64,000 bases of DNA from NCBI GenBank assembly GCA_948470475.1, contig OX419339.1, forward strand, positions 2,395,489 through 2,459,488. The letters are read 5' to 3'. Both the position numbers and the translations under genes were made by a program. The DNA is from Galaxea fascicularis. Its lineage: Eukaryota > Cnidaria > Anthozoa > Scleractinia > Euphylliidae. Positions 36,181-47,411 of this stretch are shown piece by piece (the stretch's first letter is position 1; each line of letters begins with the position of its first letter). The notes beneath the pieces are model-generated. The model had not been told where the DNA came from, made no database searches, and worked only from the letters and a program-made list of their open reading frames with translations.

Positions 36181-37157
36181 AACCGTCACCAAGTCATTTC
36201 AGGGAAAGACAGCAACTGCCTTCCTTACCAGAGCAATTCCAAGAGGGAAGAGAACCTGAAGCTAACGTTATTCGACAGCTAAGACAGGCTGACGAACAAA
36301 TAGGTCGCTTACGAAGGCAATTGATGAGGTCGGAAGAAGAGTTGAAAAATTGCCAGCGACAATTACGGAATAAAGAAGAGCAGCTGAGAGAAAAAGAGCA
36401 ACAGCAAGAAAATTCACAAAGACAACTAAATGAACTGGAGCAACAGTTAGCAAACTTTGAGCGACAAATTTCAGAAAATGAAGCAGGAAGGGCAAACTTA
36501 GAAAGACAGTTGGGTGTAAAATATGAACAATTGACCGAACTAGAGACAAGCCTTTCAGCAGCTCAACAAACAATCAGTGAACTACGTCGCCAAGAAACTT
36601 GCGACTGGGTCATTGCTCGCGAAGAAATTCAAATAAAAGAGAAATGCCTCGGTAAGGGTGGCTGGGGAAGCGTCAACGAAGGAACATACTGCGACTGCGT
36701 TGTTGCCGTCAAACAGATCCACGAGTTGATTCTTTCACCTCATAACAGACGTCTGTTTGAGAGAGAAATGAACATTGCTTCAAGGTGCCGCCATCCTTGC
36801 TTACTGCAGTTCATTGGAGCAACAAACGATGAAGGAAGTCCTTTGTTTGTGACTGAGCTCATGAAAACGAGTTTACGAGCATTGTTAGAACAGCGTGAAC
36901 TCTCTGAAGCGGAAATATGTGTCATTTCTCTGGATGTAGCTCGAGCACTTAATTACCTTCATCAAAGGAGACCTTCTCCTATTCTTCACCGGGACGTCAG
37001 TAGTGCCAATGTGTTGCTATGGCGACAGGGCGACCAATGGAGAGGCAAAGTATCAGACTACGGCACTGCTAAGTTTGTGCAACAGACCATGACGGTAGCG
37101 CCTGGCGCTTTGATTTATAGCTCACCGGAGGCGCTTTCTTCCAATCAGACAGCCATG
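36181..37157 (+). CDS. Coiled-coil and TKL kinase exon of gene 3
   Basis: The acceptor is tcatgtgcag and the donor GTTAGT at 37158. The exon takes one carried base, which the CAP-Gly exon ending at 30134 supplies. After a ~130-residue coiled coil (shorter than gene 1) the kinase shows GKGGWGSV, VAVKQI, HRDVSSANV, DYG and SPEA. The kinase is almost identical to gene 1, including introns, so the duplication is recent. A 6 kb intron full of transposons separates it from the CAP-Gly exons. RNA evidence is needed to prove one transcript. Confidence 0.85.
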
Positions 37158-37875
37158 GTTAGTGTTTATTGATGTTTAGTTACTGACCTAGAACGTTATC
37201 TGCCCCATGACACTTGTAAATGTTAATAGTCGGGAGTTGTGAAACGCAGTACACAAGGAGTGGGATTCCCTTAGAAATAAAGGATTGTCATGAGACAGAT
37301 TTCTCCAGGATTCTGTACGATGGAAAATAACATTAAGATGAAATCACCAATGCATATCCTGGTTTTACGAAGCGGTTCTCAGGGCCACTTTACGATATGT
37401 CAACACAACAGTATGATAGCACGAGTCACGGGTGCATTTTGGCGCACTTGATTTGCGATCTATCAGTAAAAATAAAAGTCAGAAGCCTGATTCAGAAAAA
37501 CAAATGTAGACCGACCTTTTATCCTACTATGTATTCTCTGGTGGTTATTATGAACTGATTACGATTCACGATAAAGATGCAAGTGACAGCCGTGATAGCG
37601 TTGATGACGCTGACGATGATAAAGAGTATAAAATGAACATGAAATGAAGTTGTTGTAATACATTGTTCTACTGTGACCATGGCGTTTGTGATGAAGATGA
37701 TGCCGCACGGGGTCGACAACTAGCGTTAACAATAGTGAATTAAATAATTAAGTAATTTTGATGGGATACGCATGGGATGGAACTGTTGCTAAACAGGTGC
37801 AGTGTTAGACTTACAGCTTGTGGGTAATTAGAAAACCGATCACGTGACCGCGTTATATTCCTCTTTGTTTTTAAG

Positions 37876-38085
37876 GTTGATGTTTACAGCTTTGGTGTTC
37901 TCCTTTGCGAAATGTGCATCCGTGAACTGCCGGATCCTGAAAGACGTGATGAACAAGTCGTGCTTGTGTCAAACCGTATGTTTCGAGGCCTGGTCCGGCG
38001 TTGCCTGGAGACAGATCCCTTAATGAGGCCAGACATGGCGCAAATTATCCAGGAGCTGGAACAGTTGAACGACACAAGGTCATAA
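37876..38085 (+). CDS. Last exon of kinase gene 3
   Basis: The exon follows acceptor tttttaag. It encodes VDVYSFGVLLCEMCIRELP to a TAA at 38083-38085, nearly identical to 7215-7424. Its 3' flank is shared with gene 1 up to about 38690. Confidence 0.85.
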   Translation, partial: VDVYSFGVLLCEMCIRELPDPERRDEQVVLVSNRMFRGLVRRCLETDPLMRPDMAQIIQELEQLNDTRS

Positions 38086-38384
38086 ATTTCCGTATACTAT
38101 GTGACAGTACAGCCGTAAACATTTTCCTCTTTTAGGCGAGAACTTGTTATGAACACATCATGACATTCTTCATATGTGATTACAGAAAAGATGCCAATTT
38201 TATTGCTTTATTGGGACGTTCGCCGTGAAAACGTCGTAATTGAGCTTCAGTCGTTTACGGTGAAGTGGCTGCACAGTAAGAACCTAGTAAGCTTGCTTTT
38301 AAAATTTGTTATTCCCAGTATTTGAAGTTGTATTAGAATACGAGGAGATCGTTTTCAACAAAATAGAATAAAACGATTCAAGTG

Positions 38385-38600
38385 TAGATTAGATTAGATT
38401 AGATTAGATTAGTTTAGATTAGATTTGGAATAGAATAGAATAGAATATGTTATGGTCGTAAAGAAGAAAGGAAAACAAAATAGAGAAGAATACGATTATG
38501 GTGATAAAGAACAAATTGAAACAGAATAGAATAGGATAGACTAAGATATAGTCGTAAAAAAGAAAGTACAACAAAATCGAATAGAATAGAATGGAATATG
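38385..38600. repeat. AGATT / GAATA microsatellite, paralogue of 7701-7920
   Basis: The repeat order is the same as after gene 1, with a different copy number. Confidence 0.8.
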
Positions 38601-38929
38601 GTCGTAAAGACCAACATATAGAAGAATTTAGAAAGCGATTTTCGTTATTTGTGAATAAATTATCTCTTTTGTTCGCTATCATTGTAAACTTTTTTTGACT
38701 AAACAATGAACGTCAATTGAACATAATTCATGAAAACCAACTAGGCTTGTTTGTCACTTCGGCGTAAATTTCAGGCGAAAGTCAAGATCATACCTTCGCC
38801 CCCAACAGAGATCACAATCATGTGTGCTGAGTGTTTCGTTTACCTCGGTCTGGGAAGTTCCAGGCCACTGTATCGATTGCGTATGTGTTTTTCTCAAGTT
38901 ATCTGAATAGATTGTTTTGTCATAGTTAG

Positions 38930-40685
38930 AGTGGATAGGCCGATCATTGGTAGAAGCTTCAGACCATTACAAGGAAGCACAAGCCCACTTGTACGAGCTA
39001 CGAGGTTAACGGCAACACCATCAAGTCCTGTGAGGAAGTGCGTGATCTCGGCGTCTCCTTGGAACGTGACTTGACTTGGCACGCCCAAGTCTCTTACCAA
39101 GCTGCACGCGCAAACAAGCTATTAGGTTTCGTTAGGAGAAATTCTAGGTTTATCCACAGTATTCCCGTAAGGCGCACACTATACCTCGGCCTAGTGCGTG
39201 CTTATCTTGGCTACGCAACCCAGGTCTGAGCGCCCCAAGGCATCGAATTAATTTCTAAACTCGAAAGTATTCAAAGACGTTGTGACGCGGGTCACCAAAC
39301 CAAAACAAAAGAGAAACAACGAACGCTACACAAACACTCCTTCCCACAAACACACAACACACGACCATGAAACTTCTAAGATAAACAAATGAATGATTTA
39401 ATTTAAAAATAGAAGACAAGAAAAATCCTAGTATTACAGAGAACTAATAACTTATAATTTAGATATTAAACTAACGTAACTTAAAGGATAAGACTAAATT
39501 TATTACTTAACTCTAATATTTACAATCGGACAGTTCAGTTCAGTTTCTTTCTGTTCTCCACCAACGTGCTCCACCAACCTTACTGTCGTTCACCACCAAA
39601 ATTCCTCCCTTATCACGCTTTCACTTTCCAACTTTTTCCTTTGCTCCAGACAATGCGACTCTCCGTTTTTCTCTCCGTCAAACTTTTGTACTCTTCTTCC
39701 TCTTCCTCTTTCTCTTCCTCGATCACCGCCAATGACAAATGGGTTTTGCCTTTGATATCTTTGGTCGGCGTCTGCTAATGTATTTTAGCAAGGTAAGCTC
39801 CTCTTCTCAATTCTTCAACCTTTCAACTTTTCAACAATCGGCACTTCAACCTCTCACAATTGACAACTGACTGACTGACCACTACGAAACTTACAGTTAT
39901 ATATATGCATAATTAGTTCTTAGCAATTAACACTTTACATACATACGCGGTACCTTACAATCCCATGTAACTAACACCCATGTCTTAAACACGATACCTT
40001 TACACTCTTATGATAACGCTTTACTAACTTTACAAGATTTTAATTACAGACTAAGTTACAATACATCTCTAATTACAAACAACACTACAACGTTGAATTA
40101 ACACTAGATAATTAACACTGGGACGATACGAAATACTGAGATTGAAAAACTAAAACAAAAAGCTAAATTAAAACATGACAAAATAAGAAATTTCGTGACA
40201 GACGTGCCACCAAATTCATTCTTTGCTTGCCTTTTTTAACAAATATTCCTTACAAAGAAAGACTAATATATTTAAATGTACTTCCTGTGCGTTACTGGCA
40301 CGAGTTACTAGATCTAATATACTTTTACAAGGCTACGCATAATATGATACACTTAGATCCTTCTGTTGTTCCCTTCGTGCGCGATTGCGCGCGAAGGACC
40401 CGTATATCTGTAATGAGCTCTCAATCTTTCGTTCCTAAAAGATGCAGGACTTCTACCTTTCAGAAATATTTTTTCATTAGAACCACAAGAATTTGGAATC
40501 TGCTTATTGCTAGATTTGACCTGGATAATGTTACCCTTGGGAACTTTAAATCTGTTCTTTACGGCTATTACTCGCAGGCTCTAGCAATAAATTATAATCC
40601 GGACTCTCCAAGGAGCTTCAAAAGTATTTGTTTAAAATGTAACACAGCCAGGTTTTTAGACCAAGAAATTAGCTGCTGCATGTGA
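38930..40685 (+). pseudogene. LINE reverse-transcriptase 3' end split by a solo LTR
   Basis: 38930-39280 encodes the end of a LINE reverse transcriptase (EVRDLGVSLERDLTWHAQV). It contains a TGA at about 39227 where the family has Trp. 40206-40685 continues the same frame (CLPFLTNIPYKERL onward) to a natural end. The two pieces are separated only by the solo LTR at 39281-40200. Confidence 0.75.
39281..40200. mobile_element. Solo LTR (920 bp) inserted in a LINE
   Basis: It starts TGTGACG and ends CGTGACA (TG...CA), with the 5-bp target duplication GACGT at 39276-39280 and 40201-40205. Removing it restores continuity of the LINE frame. No internal retrotransposon genes remain, so it is the product of LTR-LTR recombination. 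Confidence 0.85.
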
Positions 40686-41355
40686 TTTTAACTGCTTTTT
40701 GTATCTTTTTTATTTTGTGGGTCCGCAGTAATTGGCTCCAGCTGTTGCGGTGTCCCTGCCCAATTTAAGTTGTTACTGGTGTATTGTTATTTTGTATTCT
40801 CAGTATTTGTATATCTTCAGTTTATTTTTTTCGTTATTTCTTTAGGGCAAAACTAATAAAAGAGATAGTTCAGAGAAGTGATTAATGTTACGTACACTAG
40901 CTTATTTTACAACTTAAAATAAATTGCTGGGATTTGTTGATGTTTTTATGCTTGCATTATTCTCAGTATAGTCTCTTGTAAATGTGCCCGTTACTACTGA
41001 TTTCTTAAGTTCCCTTTTTAACATGCGGTTGGTTTCTGAGAAAACGAAATATGCTAAATGTCTTTACACTCGTGTTCGATGTTGTCCATAATTGGGACGA
41101 TTTTTTCTAATAGGTCCTAATATGATTTCAGGAATTATTTTTGTAAGTTTAAAGAGTGCGTTATTGTGGTCTGATTTTTATGCCGGTTTGGAAATAAGGA
41201 AATACTCGGTGTACTGAATTAGAAAACCCGAAGCAAACAGGCAGAATAGTGTGGATCGAGTGCCTGAACCTGACCTCCTGTGTACGTCACGGACTTGGCG
41301 GCCACGCATGATTTTCCCGCCAAAACTATTTAGTCCAAAGAACGCATATTCTGTC

Positions 41356-41797
41356 GGCATGTACTAAAACCCGAAACAACGAAACGAAATCACCGAGACA
41401 AGCGAAACGACCGAAACGAACGAAACGAAACCACGAGCCTGCAAAAGACAGAATTATCTTACATTTAGGACTTTAAGAAAGAAAATGGTTTCGTATTTTT
41501 TTAATGTATTTTTAGAGCGTTTTTTATGTATTTTTAGAGCGGAGCACCGACCAAAGCAGATGGGAAAAGAAAAGAAAGGAAAATAATTGAAAAGTTAGGG
41601 AAAGAAGTATTCACTGATAACGTCTCAGTCAGTATCGCTACTTGTCTCCCTGAGACTACGTTTAAACTGTATAGCAGGGGAGGAGATTGTGAATTACAAG
41701 GACAGAATATAGGAGACCAAAAATCCATGTAATCACATTCTTTCGGTGGTTTCGTTTCGGTCGTTTCGTTTCGTTGTTTCGGGTTTTAGTACATGCC
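41356..41797. mobile_element. MITE, 9-bp target duplication, CGAAAC repeats
   Basis: Terminal repeats GGCATGTACTAAAACCCG and the complement lie at 41356 and 41797. Direct repeats TATTCTGTC are at 41347-41355 and 41798-41806. The arms run into CGAAACGAAAC-type repeats. The 9-bp duplication is Mutator-like. Confidence 0.85.
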
Positions 41798-41957
41798 TAT
41801 TCTGTCAATTCCGAGTAAACCGTCTTCTCTTCATTCTGTTCATTCTGTCGATCATTGGGATAAGAATGAATAAAATATTATTGCCTTCATTCCGAGGACA
41901 GAATGGGTCCAAAAAAAAAACACGAATACCGTATGTTCCGAGCCATTCTATTCAGGG

Positions 41958-43127
41958 CGTAGTTACTAAAACCCGGAACGACCCACAACGACCCACAACG
42001 ACCCACAACGATCCACAACGATCCACAACGATCTTCACACGACCAAGGACGACCTCAAAACGACCCACAACGATCCCAAAACAAAAGAAACCACCCAACA
42101 AAAAATTTCAGAAACTTAACTTTTGAACTTTTTTCAAAAATTGAAAAGCAAAGTGAATAGCAAATACAACGACTCACAACTACCCAGAATACCTTTGATA
42201 GTCCGATAACACATTCATAAGGTCTTCATAAGGTTGGCAAAAACAGGACAAAATAAATGAACAAATGCAGCTTTTCACGAGAAAGAATCTCCATTCAGAA
42301 ACACATTTGTAAGTCCGATCGATGTCTCTCCGGTCGGCGCGCCATCGAATAAAGATATGTATAAGCTTTGTTCTCCGTAAACATCCATCTACATTCGCGC
42401 CGCGACGCGCTATACTTTCTTGTCGATTTCTGCGCTAGCAAAGCGAACTGGGATTGCAGTGTTAAGACAATGACCATCAAGGCAGAGATCTAGAGATCTC
42501 ATGTATATCATGATCTACTACGAGTTCCATTGTGCGTAATTGTTTCGCTTTACAAGCAGAGACCTCATGTATATACCACCACGAGTCCCCTGTGCGAAAT
42601 TGAATGGTACGTTGACGTTATTTAATAGTGCATTGAATAATTTTCAATCGAGCGCACGGCACTTGGCAAAGGAGATGTGAAGTTTTTAATTTTTTTATTT
42701 AAGGTCTTGCTCGTCAAGTTTGTTTAAGCCGTCATTTTAAGAGATATGCTGATCGGAACATTTTTTCCTAGTTTTGTACAGAGTATGTGCTCAGAATTTT
42801 TCTCTTAGTTCTGCGCAGAGTTTGTTTCATATTGCACTCATGCCGAGTGACGCGACGTTTCCCCTTCATTCATGACAGATGACCTTGTTTGTCACTCGAT
42901 AAGCTATTGTACCATATTTTCTCTTTTGATGTAACTATACTTGACAAATAACACTTCGTTGAGGCCTTGCTTCCGGAATAAGGTCTATTAATGATTCACT
43001 TTGTTTTGAGATCGTCCTCGGTCGTTTGAAGATCGTTGTGGGATCGTTGTGGATCGTTGTGGGTCGTTGTGGATCGTTGTGGGCCGTTGTGGGTCGTTGT
43101 GGGTCGTTCCGGGTTTTAGTAACTACG
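41958..43127. mobile_element. MITE, 10-bp target duplication, CCACAACGA repeats
   Basis: Terminal repeats CGTAGTTACTAAAACCCGGA and the complement, each followed inward by a GACCCACAAC array, are flanked by CTATTCAGGG at 41948-41957 and 43128-43137. The ends share TACTAAAACCCG with 41356-41797, so the two are one family. The centre is unrecognised. Confidence 0.85.
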
Positions 43128-43212
43128 CTATTCAGGGATAGTCCTATATCATGAGAACGCACCCGAAAATTAAGGTGAACGTTAATATCAGTCGTAAAAC
43201 GGCTCTACGCCG

Positions 43213-43820
43213 TTTCGGGCACTTCAGTAGAAGATTCTTAGCAAAGAGAGGGCAATCGGCTAAACAAAAGAGAAAGAGGACGTGTGGGATTAGCCGTTAA
43301 TCCTCTTAGAGCTATGTAACCAGGCTTGTATAATGTAAGACCAGGGATTTTGATTTTGTATTTCAGTAGATATCAGTCGGCACCTTGTAACTATCTATTC
43401 ACATTAAAAGTCTGTATACATACCTCCGCTTTAGTCTACTCACTGTCGGCTCTATAGCAACACAACAGTTACTGACAGAGTTTCCATAGCGTGTCCTTAT
43501 GAGTCAACATCGTACATTTCTCCCACCGTACCCCACATCCCTAATTAGCCGGGGTTGATCCCACCGTACCGCGATTTCCTGAAGGTCCCCCCCCCCTCCC
43601 CACCCCATCGGCATTGATCACAGCATGACGAGAGTGGGAAAGTAGAGAAATAAATTTGGTCGGAATGACTGTTGGTCGGCTACAGAAGCGGTCAAAAAAA
43701 ATTTTTTTTATGAAAACGTGTGCTCTTCCGGAGTCGTGATCGTTTAAGACACTAGCGTATCCCCATTTTGCGTGGCTGATAGTTTTAGTTCGCGCTTCGC
43801 GCTCGCGCAATTGTGTTCCT
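43213..43820. repeat. Distal part of segmental duplication copy B
   Basis: It matches 8020-9040 without the SINE at 8051-8481. It is separated from the rest of copy B (which ends near 38692) by 4.5 kb of LINE, LTR and MITE insertions. Confidence 0.8.
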
Positions 43821-44405
43821 GGGCCCGGTTGTTCGAAAGCAGGTTAAATCCTAACCCCGGGTTAAATCACCTTAACCCGAAGTTAAATTTTAATCGTGGG
43901 TTATTTCTACTGTTCAAACGTCGCCTAGTGCTAACCTTGGGTTAAACAGAGGGTTAAATCTAACTCTGCTAGCGAGGTGGGTTAAATCGCTAACCTTGGG
44001 TTAAATGATTAATAAAAGTAGGCAAAAAAAATGGCCGATTTGTTGTTTGGTGACTTTATACGACGACCGCAAAGACCCAGGAAGTTCAGAGGACTCGTAG
44101 ACATTGCCAATTTCAGTGACAACGAATTAAGAGCTCGGTATAGGTTTGGACGGCAGGCAATTCAGTACATTGCCAATCTCCTTGCTGATGATCTTCGTCG
44201 TAACACTCGCAGAAATAATGCGCTTCCGCCCCTGCAGCAGGTTCTTATTGCTTTGTGATTTTTTGCCAGTGGAAGCTTTCTGCAAGTGATTGGAGACACT
44301 GCTGGTGTGGACAAGTCCACCGTTTCTCGTGTTGTGATGAACGTGTCAAATACCTTGTCAAGGAAGCAGGGCCATTTTATTAAATGGCCAACAGCAGCCG
44401 AACGA
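43821..44405 (+). pseudogene. Truncated Harbinger transposon with N-terminal transposase
   Basis: The left end is GGGCCCGGTTGTTCGAAAGC. A leader rich in GGGTTAAA follows, then a HARBI1-like N-terminus from 44031 ([27 protein letters not shown]). An in-frame TGA at about 44256 interrupts it. The frame leaves the family near 44400, where YqaJ-type sequence begins, so the DDE core is missing. Confidence 0.7.
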
Positions 44406-45053
44406 AAAATTAAATCACTTTATACAAGACAAAAAACTTTGGAAAAAAATCCCCTCACTGATGTATCACTCACTGTAAAAAAAATTCACAGAACAAAAGA
44501 CTTTCAAGAAAACCAGGTGTATCCTGAAGCCATAGAACATGGTATAAAAGAAGAAGATAGTGCAAGATTTTACTACTCAAAAGTCAGTGAAAAACAGCAC
44601 TGTTCATTTGAGTTTGAAGAGCCAGGTCTCCTTATAAGTAGAGACTATTCCTGGATAGGCACTAGTCTAGATGGTGTTAGGAAATGTCACTGTTGTGACC
44701 CTGCAGCAGTAGAGATAAAAAGCCCATTTAAAGGGAAAGACCTTGACCCTAAAATTGCTTTCTTGCTGCCCAGTGTTGGTGGAAAAAAAGAAAAAGATGG
44801 GAATTTTTTTCTTTATGAAAATCACCTACATTATCTCCAGGTTCAGACTGGCATGGCAGTTTCAGGTTTGAAGACCTGTGATTTTGTTACCTATACAAGT
44901 AAAGGCATATTTATCGTTACAATTGATTTTAATGCTAACTTTTGGGAAACTCTTGTACCAACAGTTTACAAGTTTTATTGTAAGCAAATAGTTCCTTCTG
45001 TTCTTCTGGAAGCTTTCCATAGTTTCAATGATCACACAAAACAGTTGTCCTAA
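44406..45053 (+). CDS. YqaJ-like exonuclease of a DDE/YqaJ transposon
   Basis: About 215 residues resemble YqaJ viral-recombinase nucleases of the PD-(D/E)XK fold. They show SWIGTSLDG (Asp), AAVEIKSPF (E-x-K) and [13 protein letters not shown] (the Q-x-Q motif). Such a gene next to a DDE transposase is a hallmark of the ISL2EU type. The start is unclear because the frame runs on from the Harbinger piece. It is otherwise uninterrupted. Confidence 0.7.
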   Translation, partial: KIKSLYTRQKTLEKNPLTDVSLTVKKIHRTKDFQENQVYPEAIEHGIKEEDSARFYYSKVSEKQHCSFEFEEPGLLISRDYSWIGTSLDGVRKCHCCDPAAVEIKSPFKGKDLDPKIAFLLPSVGGKKEKDGNFFLYENHLHYLQVQTGMAVSGLKTCDFVTYTSKGIFIVTIDFNANFWETLVPTVYKFYCKQIVPSVLLEAFHSFNDHTKQLS

Positions 45054-45210
45054 AGTAAAGAAGATCAAGAAAATCAATAAAAGTTTTTTGCTACTGCAGT
45101 GTGTACCTTACTTTATACTTCTTCTACATAAATTAGTTAAAGCAGCACAAACAAAAATAATTCTGTCCAACATGGGTTTCAACAAAAGAGGAATGACTCC
45201 TGAAAGAATT

Positions 45211-46171
45211 CTAAATTGTTTCAATTTTAAAATGTTTCTTAATTTCAACATGAGTACGTAGAGATGCCACGCGACGAGTGTGAGTTGTTCCTTTAACTGA
45301 CAGGCGTGGTCTTCTACAGTAGGCTGGAGAGACAAGGTGGACTTTCTTGAATGCAAGTAGATCCCGAATGAGAAAACCCTTGTCAGCCATAACTGCATCC
45401 CCCTCCTCAAGCAAGTTTAGCAGTCCACTTTGCTTTACAATTTCTTTGTTGCTAATGGATCCTGTCCATAGTGGTGGAATTAAGGAAACTACACCAGTTG
45501 GGGTTATTCCAACCAATAACTTTGCAGTATTCCAGTGTTTGTAACTGCTCCATGTGATCTTTTGGTTTTTGTATGAATAGTTCAAGACAGTCAATTATTA
45601 TTCTCACATTCTTAAATTGTTTAAATCTTTTTGGGAGTGATTTTCTCAATTCTGATCTAGAAGGCCAAGGAACTAAAAAGGAAAGCTCTTGAGAAAGAAA
45701 TGTTAGCCAGGTATTGTAAATTCTAGATACTTGAGAAGGGTTAATGCCAAAAGTATCAGCTAGGAATTTCACTTGAAAACCTTTTCTTGTTCTCACTAAG
45801 GTAAGAACAAATTGTTCCCATTTTGTCAAGACTCCATCATTATTAATCTTTTTTGGAGTTGCTCATTTTTTTGATGACTTTTTGGTGTTCTTACTACCCC
45901 TCCAGAGACGTATGTCATTAGCCTTTGGTTCTAAAAATTCAAACAGCAAATCGAGCTTAGACCTAGTTACACCTATGTAACGATAACAGTTTTTGGGACA
46001 AGTTGCTTGGTCAATGAAATATTCTCTCTTCTCTTTCTCTGGACTTTTATACTCTGTCTGTGTAGCTACTTCAATTTTAGAGATAGCATCAGTATCTGCA
46101 GAGGATGATGAGGCTGGATATTCAAAGTCAATAGTTTCTCCTAATTGTGACTCGTCTTCCACAAGGGGCAC
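45211..46171 (-). pseudogene. DDE transposase of the ISL2EU type, frameshifted
   Basis: Three minus-strand pieces line up. 45863-46171 is the N-terminal region. 45452-45829 holds helix-turn-helix-like GINPSQVSRIYNTW and the first Asp in VRIIIDCLE. 45211-45594 holds VMADKGF (second Asp) and ASLRTHVE (Glu). A frameshift near 45570 and a break near 45840 disable it. It converges with the YqaJ gene. Confidence 0.7.
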
Positions 46172-46316
46172 ATTCTTGGTTGGAATTTCATCTACACTAC
46201 CACTATGCTTTCTCTTTCTAGACTTTTTCTCTTTGCTCGCTGTTGATCTGATCTTTGAGGCAGGTCTTTGCGGTTTATCCTTATATCGTACCCTCTCATG
46301 TACAAAGTTGGTGTGG

Positions 46317-46388
46317 GCACAGGCGGCCCAGTGTTTGTGTCACATACGTGACAGTATTGCGCCATTTAAGAGAATGTATGAAAATGAG
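46317..46388 (+). repeat. Terminal fragment of the 11802-13515 foldback family
   Basis: CACAGGCGGCCCAG followed by ACATACGTGACAGTATTGCG and CCATTTAAGAGAATGTATG matches the outer end of the 11802 element. No partner arm follows. Confidence 0.7.
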
Positions 46389-46741
46389 TAGTATTATGGG
46401 CCCGTTTACGGCAAGCAATGAAATCAGTAGGGAAAAAAAGAGACTGCGTTTGCCGCTACGTTCAATTCGATACGAATTTCCCAATACGGCCATTTTGAAC
46501 GTACCAGCCGCCCCTGGAGCTTGCAAGAGGTCACGTGACCTGTTTATGCATACATTAAAAAATTAGCATATATGCAAATGAGGCAAGACACACAAGAATG
46601 AAAATGGCAAACATTTTAATGACACAGCAGCTCCTTGATTATTTTTTTTCACTGAAAAAGAAAGTGGCGGAAAAAAACAAGGACGACAGCAGGAACAAAA
46701 AAACCGCCACGGTTCACAACGATTTTGAAAAGAAGAAAAGT

Positions 46742-46813
46742 GACCCCACCAGGATTCGAACCTGGAACCTTCCGATCCGCGGTCGGATGCCTTATCCATT
46801 GGGCCACGGGGCC
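46742..46813 (-). tRNA. tRNA-Arg-like
   Basis: It reads GGCCCCGTGGCCCAATGGAT on the minus strand, with D arm, T arm (CCAGG TTCGAAT CCTGG) and paired acceptor. The anticodon loop CCGCGGA gives GCG with C at position 33, unlike normal tRNAs (U33), so it is probably a diverged copy. It lies at the edge of the virus-like element. Whether it is inside or outside is unresolved. Confidence 0.6.
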
Positions 46814-46839
46814 TTGACAACATGAAAAAAATCAAATGG

Positions 46840-47203
46840 TTAACGTCTGCGCCTCCTTCGCCTCCTTCTGCCTCCGGTGTGTGGGTGGTTGGCGGCTTGC
46901 ATGTTGGCCATGAAGTTGACCAAATTGGGGATACTGGCTGTAGGGGGAACCAAGTCTCTGAGGGGTGGTGGAAAATGCTGGGTATGGTCCATCACGTTGC
47001 AGTACGGGAAGAGCATGCATACGATGAGGGACGAGGAGGTGATGTGCGGCAACTTCCGTTTGGGGGTCATCATCGGCTGCAGAGAAGAGGGGGAAGGCGT
47101 CAATCCATCAGGGTACATATCGTGGGCTGTGGAGAAGGGGGAGGAGGAGGTGAAACGCTTTGTCCACGGGGAAGGCTTCACGGAGAATGGGTACCGCTAA
47201 TCG
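46840..47203 (-). CDS. Outermost exon region with poly-Arg C-terminus
   Basis: After acceptors at 47204 and 47077 (ctcttctctgcag) a minus-strand frame runs to TAA at 46840. It reads PMMTPKRKLPHITSSS and ends TGGRRRRRRRRR, a very basic tail suited to nucleic-acid binding or nuclear import. A second overlapping frame (ending EAQTLTI) is also open. Which frame is used depends on splicing. From the cassettes (two carried bases) the acceptor at 47204 leads to a stop after one or two codons. Confidence 0.35.
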
Positions 47204-47239
47204 CTGGGAAAAAAGGAAAAAAGCTTGATTAGCACTTAC

Positions 47240-47301
47240 TGATGTTGGCACATGCATGTGTGGTGTTCGGGGTAGCAGCACGTCAAGGCATGCCCGGGAA
47301 T
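47240..47301 (-). CDS. Cassette 9 (shortest IPGH type)
   Basis: It encodes IPGHALTCCYPEHHTCMC then QH, with a GTAAGT donor at 47239. It is the most distal cassette before the terminal exon region. Confidence 0.5.
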
Positions 47302-47310
47302 CTGAAAAAA

Positions 47311-47387
47311 CATGTGCAGTTGCGGTAAAATGGGCACCATGTAACCCCGAAGATTTTGAAAGCCAAGGTGCCGTACGTGAGATCTAT
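47311..47387 (-). pseudogene. Cassette 8, diverged, without clear donor
   Basis: After acceptor tctttccag it reads IDLTYGTLAF ... WCPFYRNCTC and runs straight into the T-run of the next acceptor without a GTAAGT-type donor. Confidence 0.35.
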
Positions 47388-47411
47388 CTGGAAAGAGAAA
47401 AAAAGACTTAC

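Noticed and set aside
42935..43162. Open frame with repeated RPTT-HNDPQ
   Set aside because: It is translation of the CCACAACGA array in the right arm of the MITE 41958-43127.
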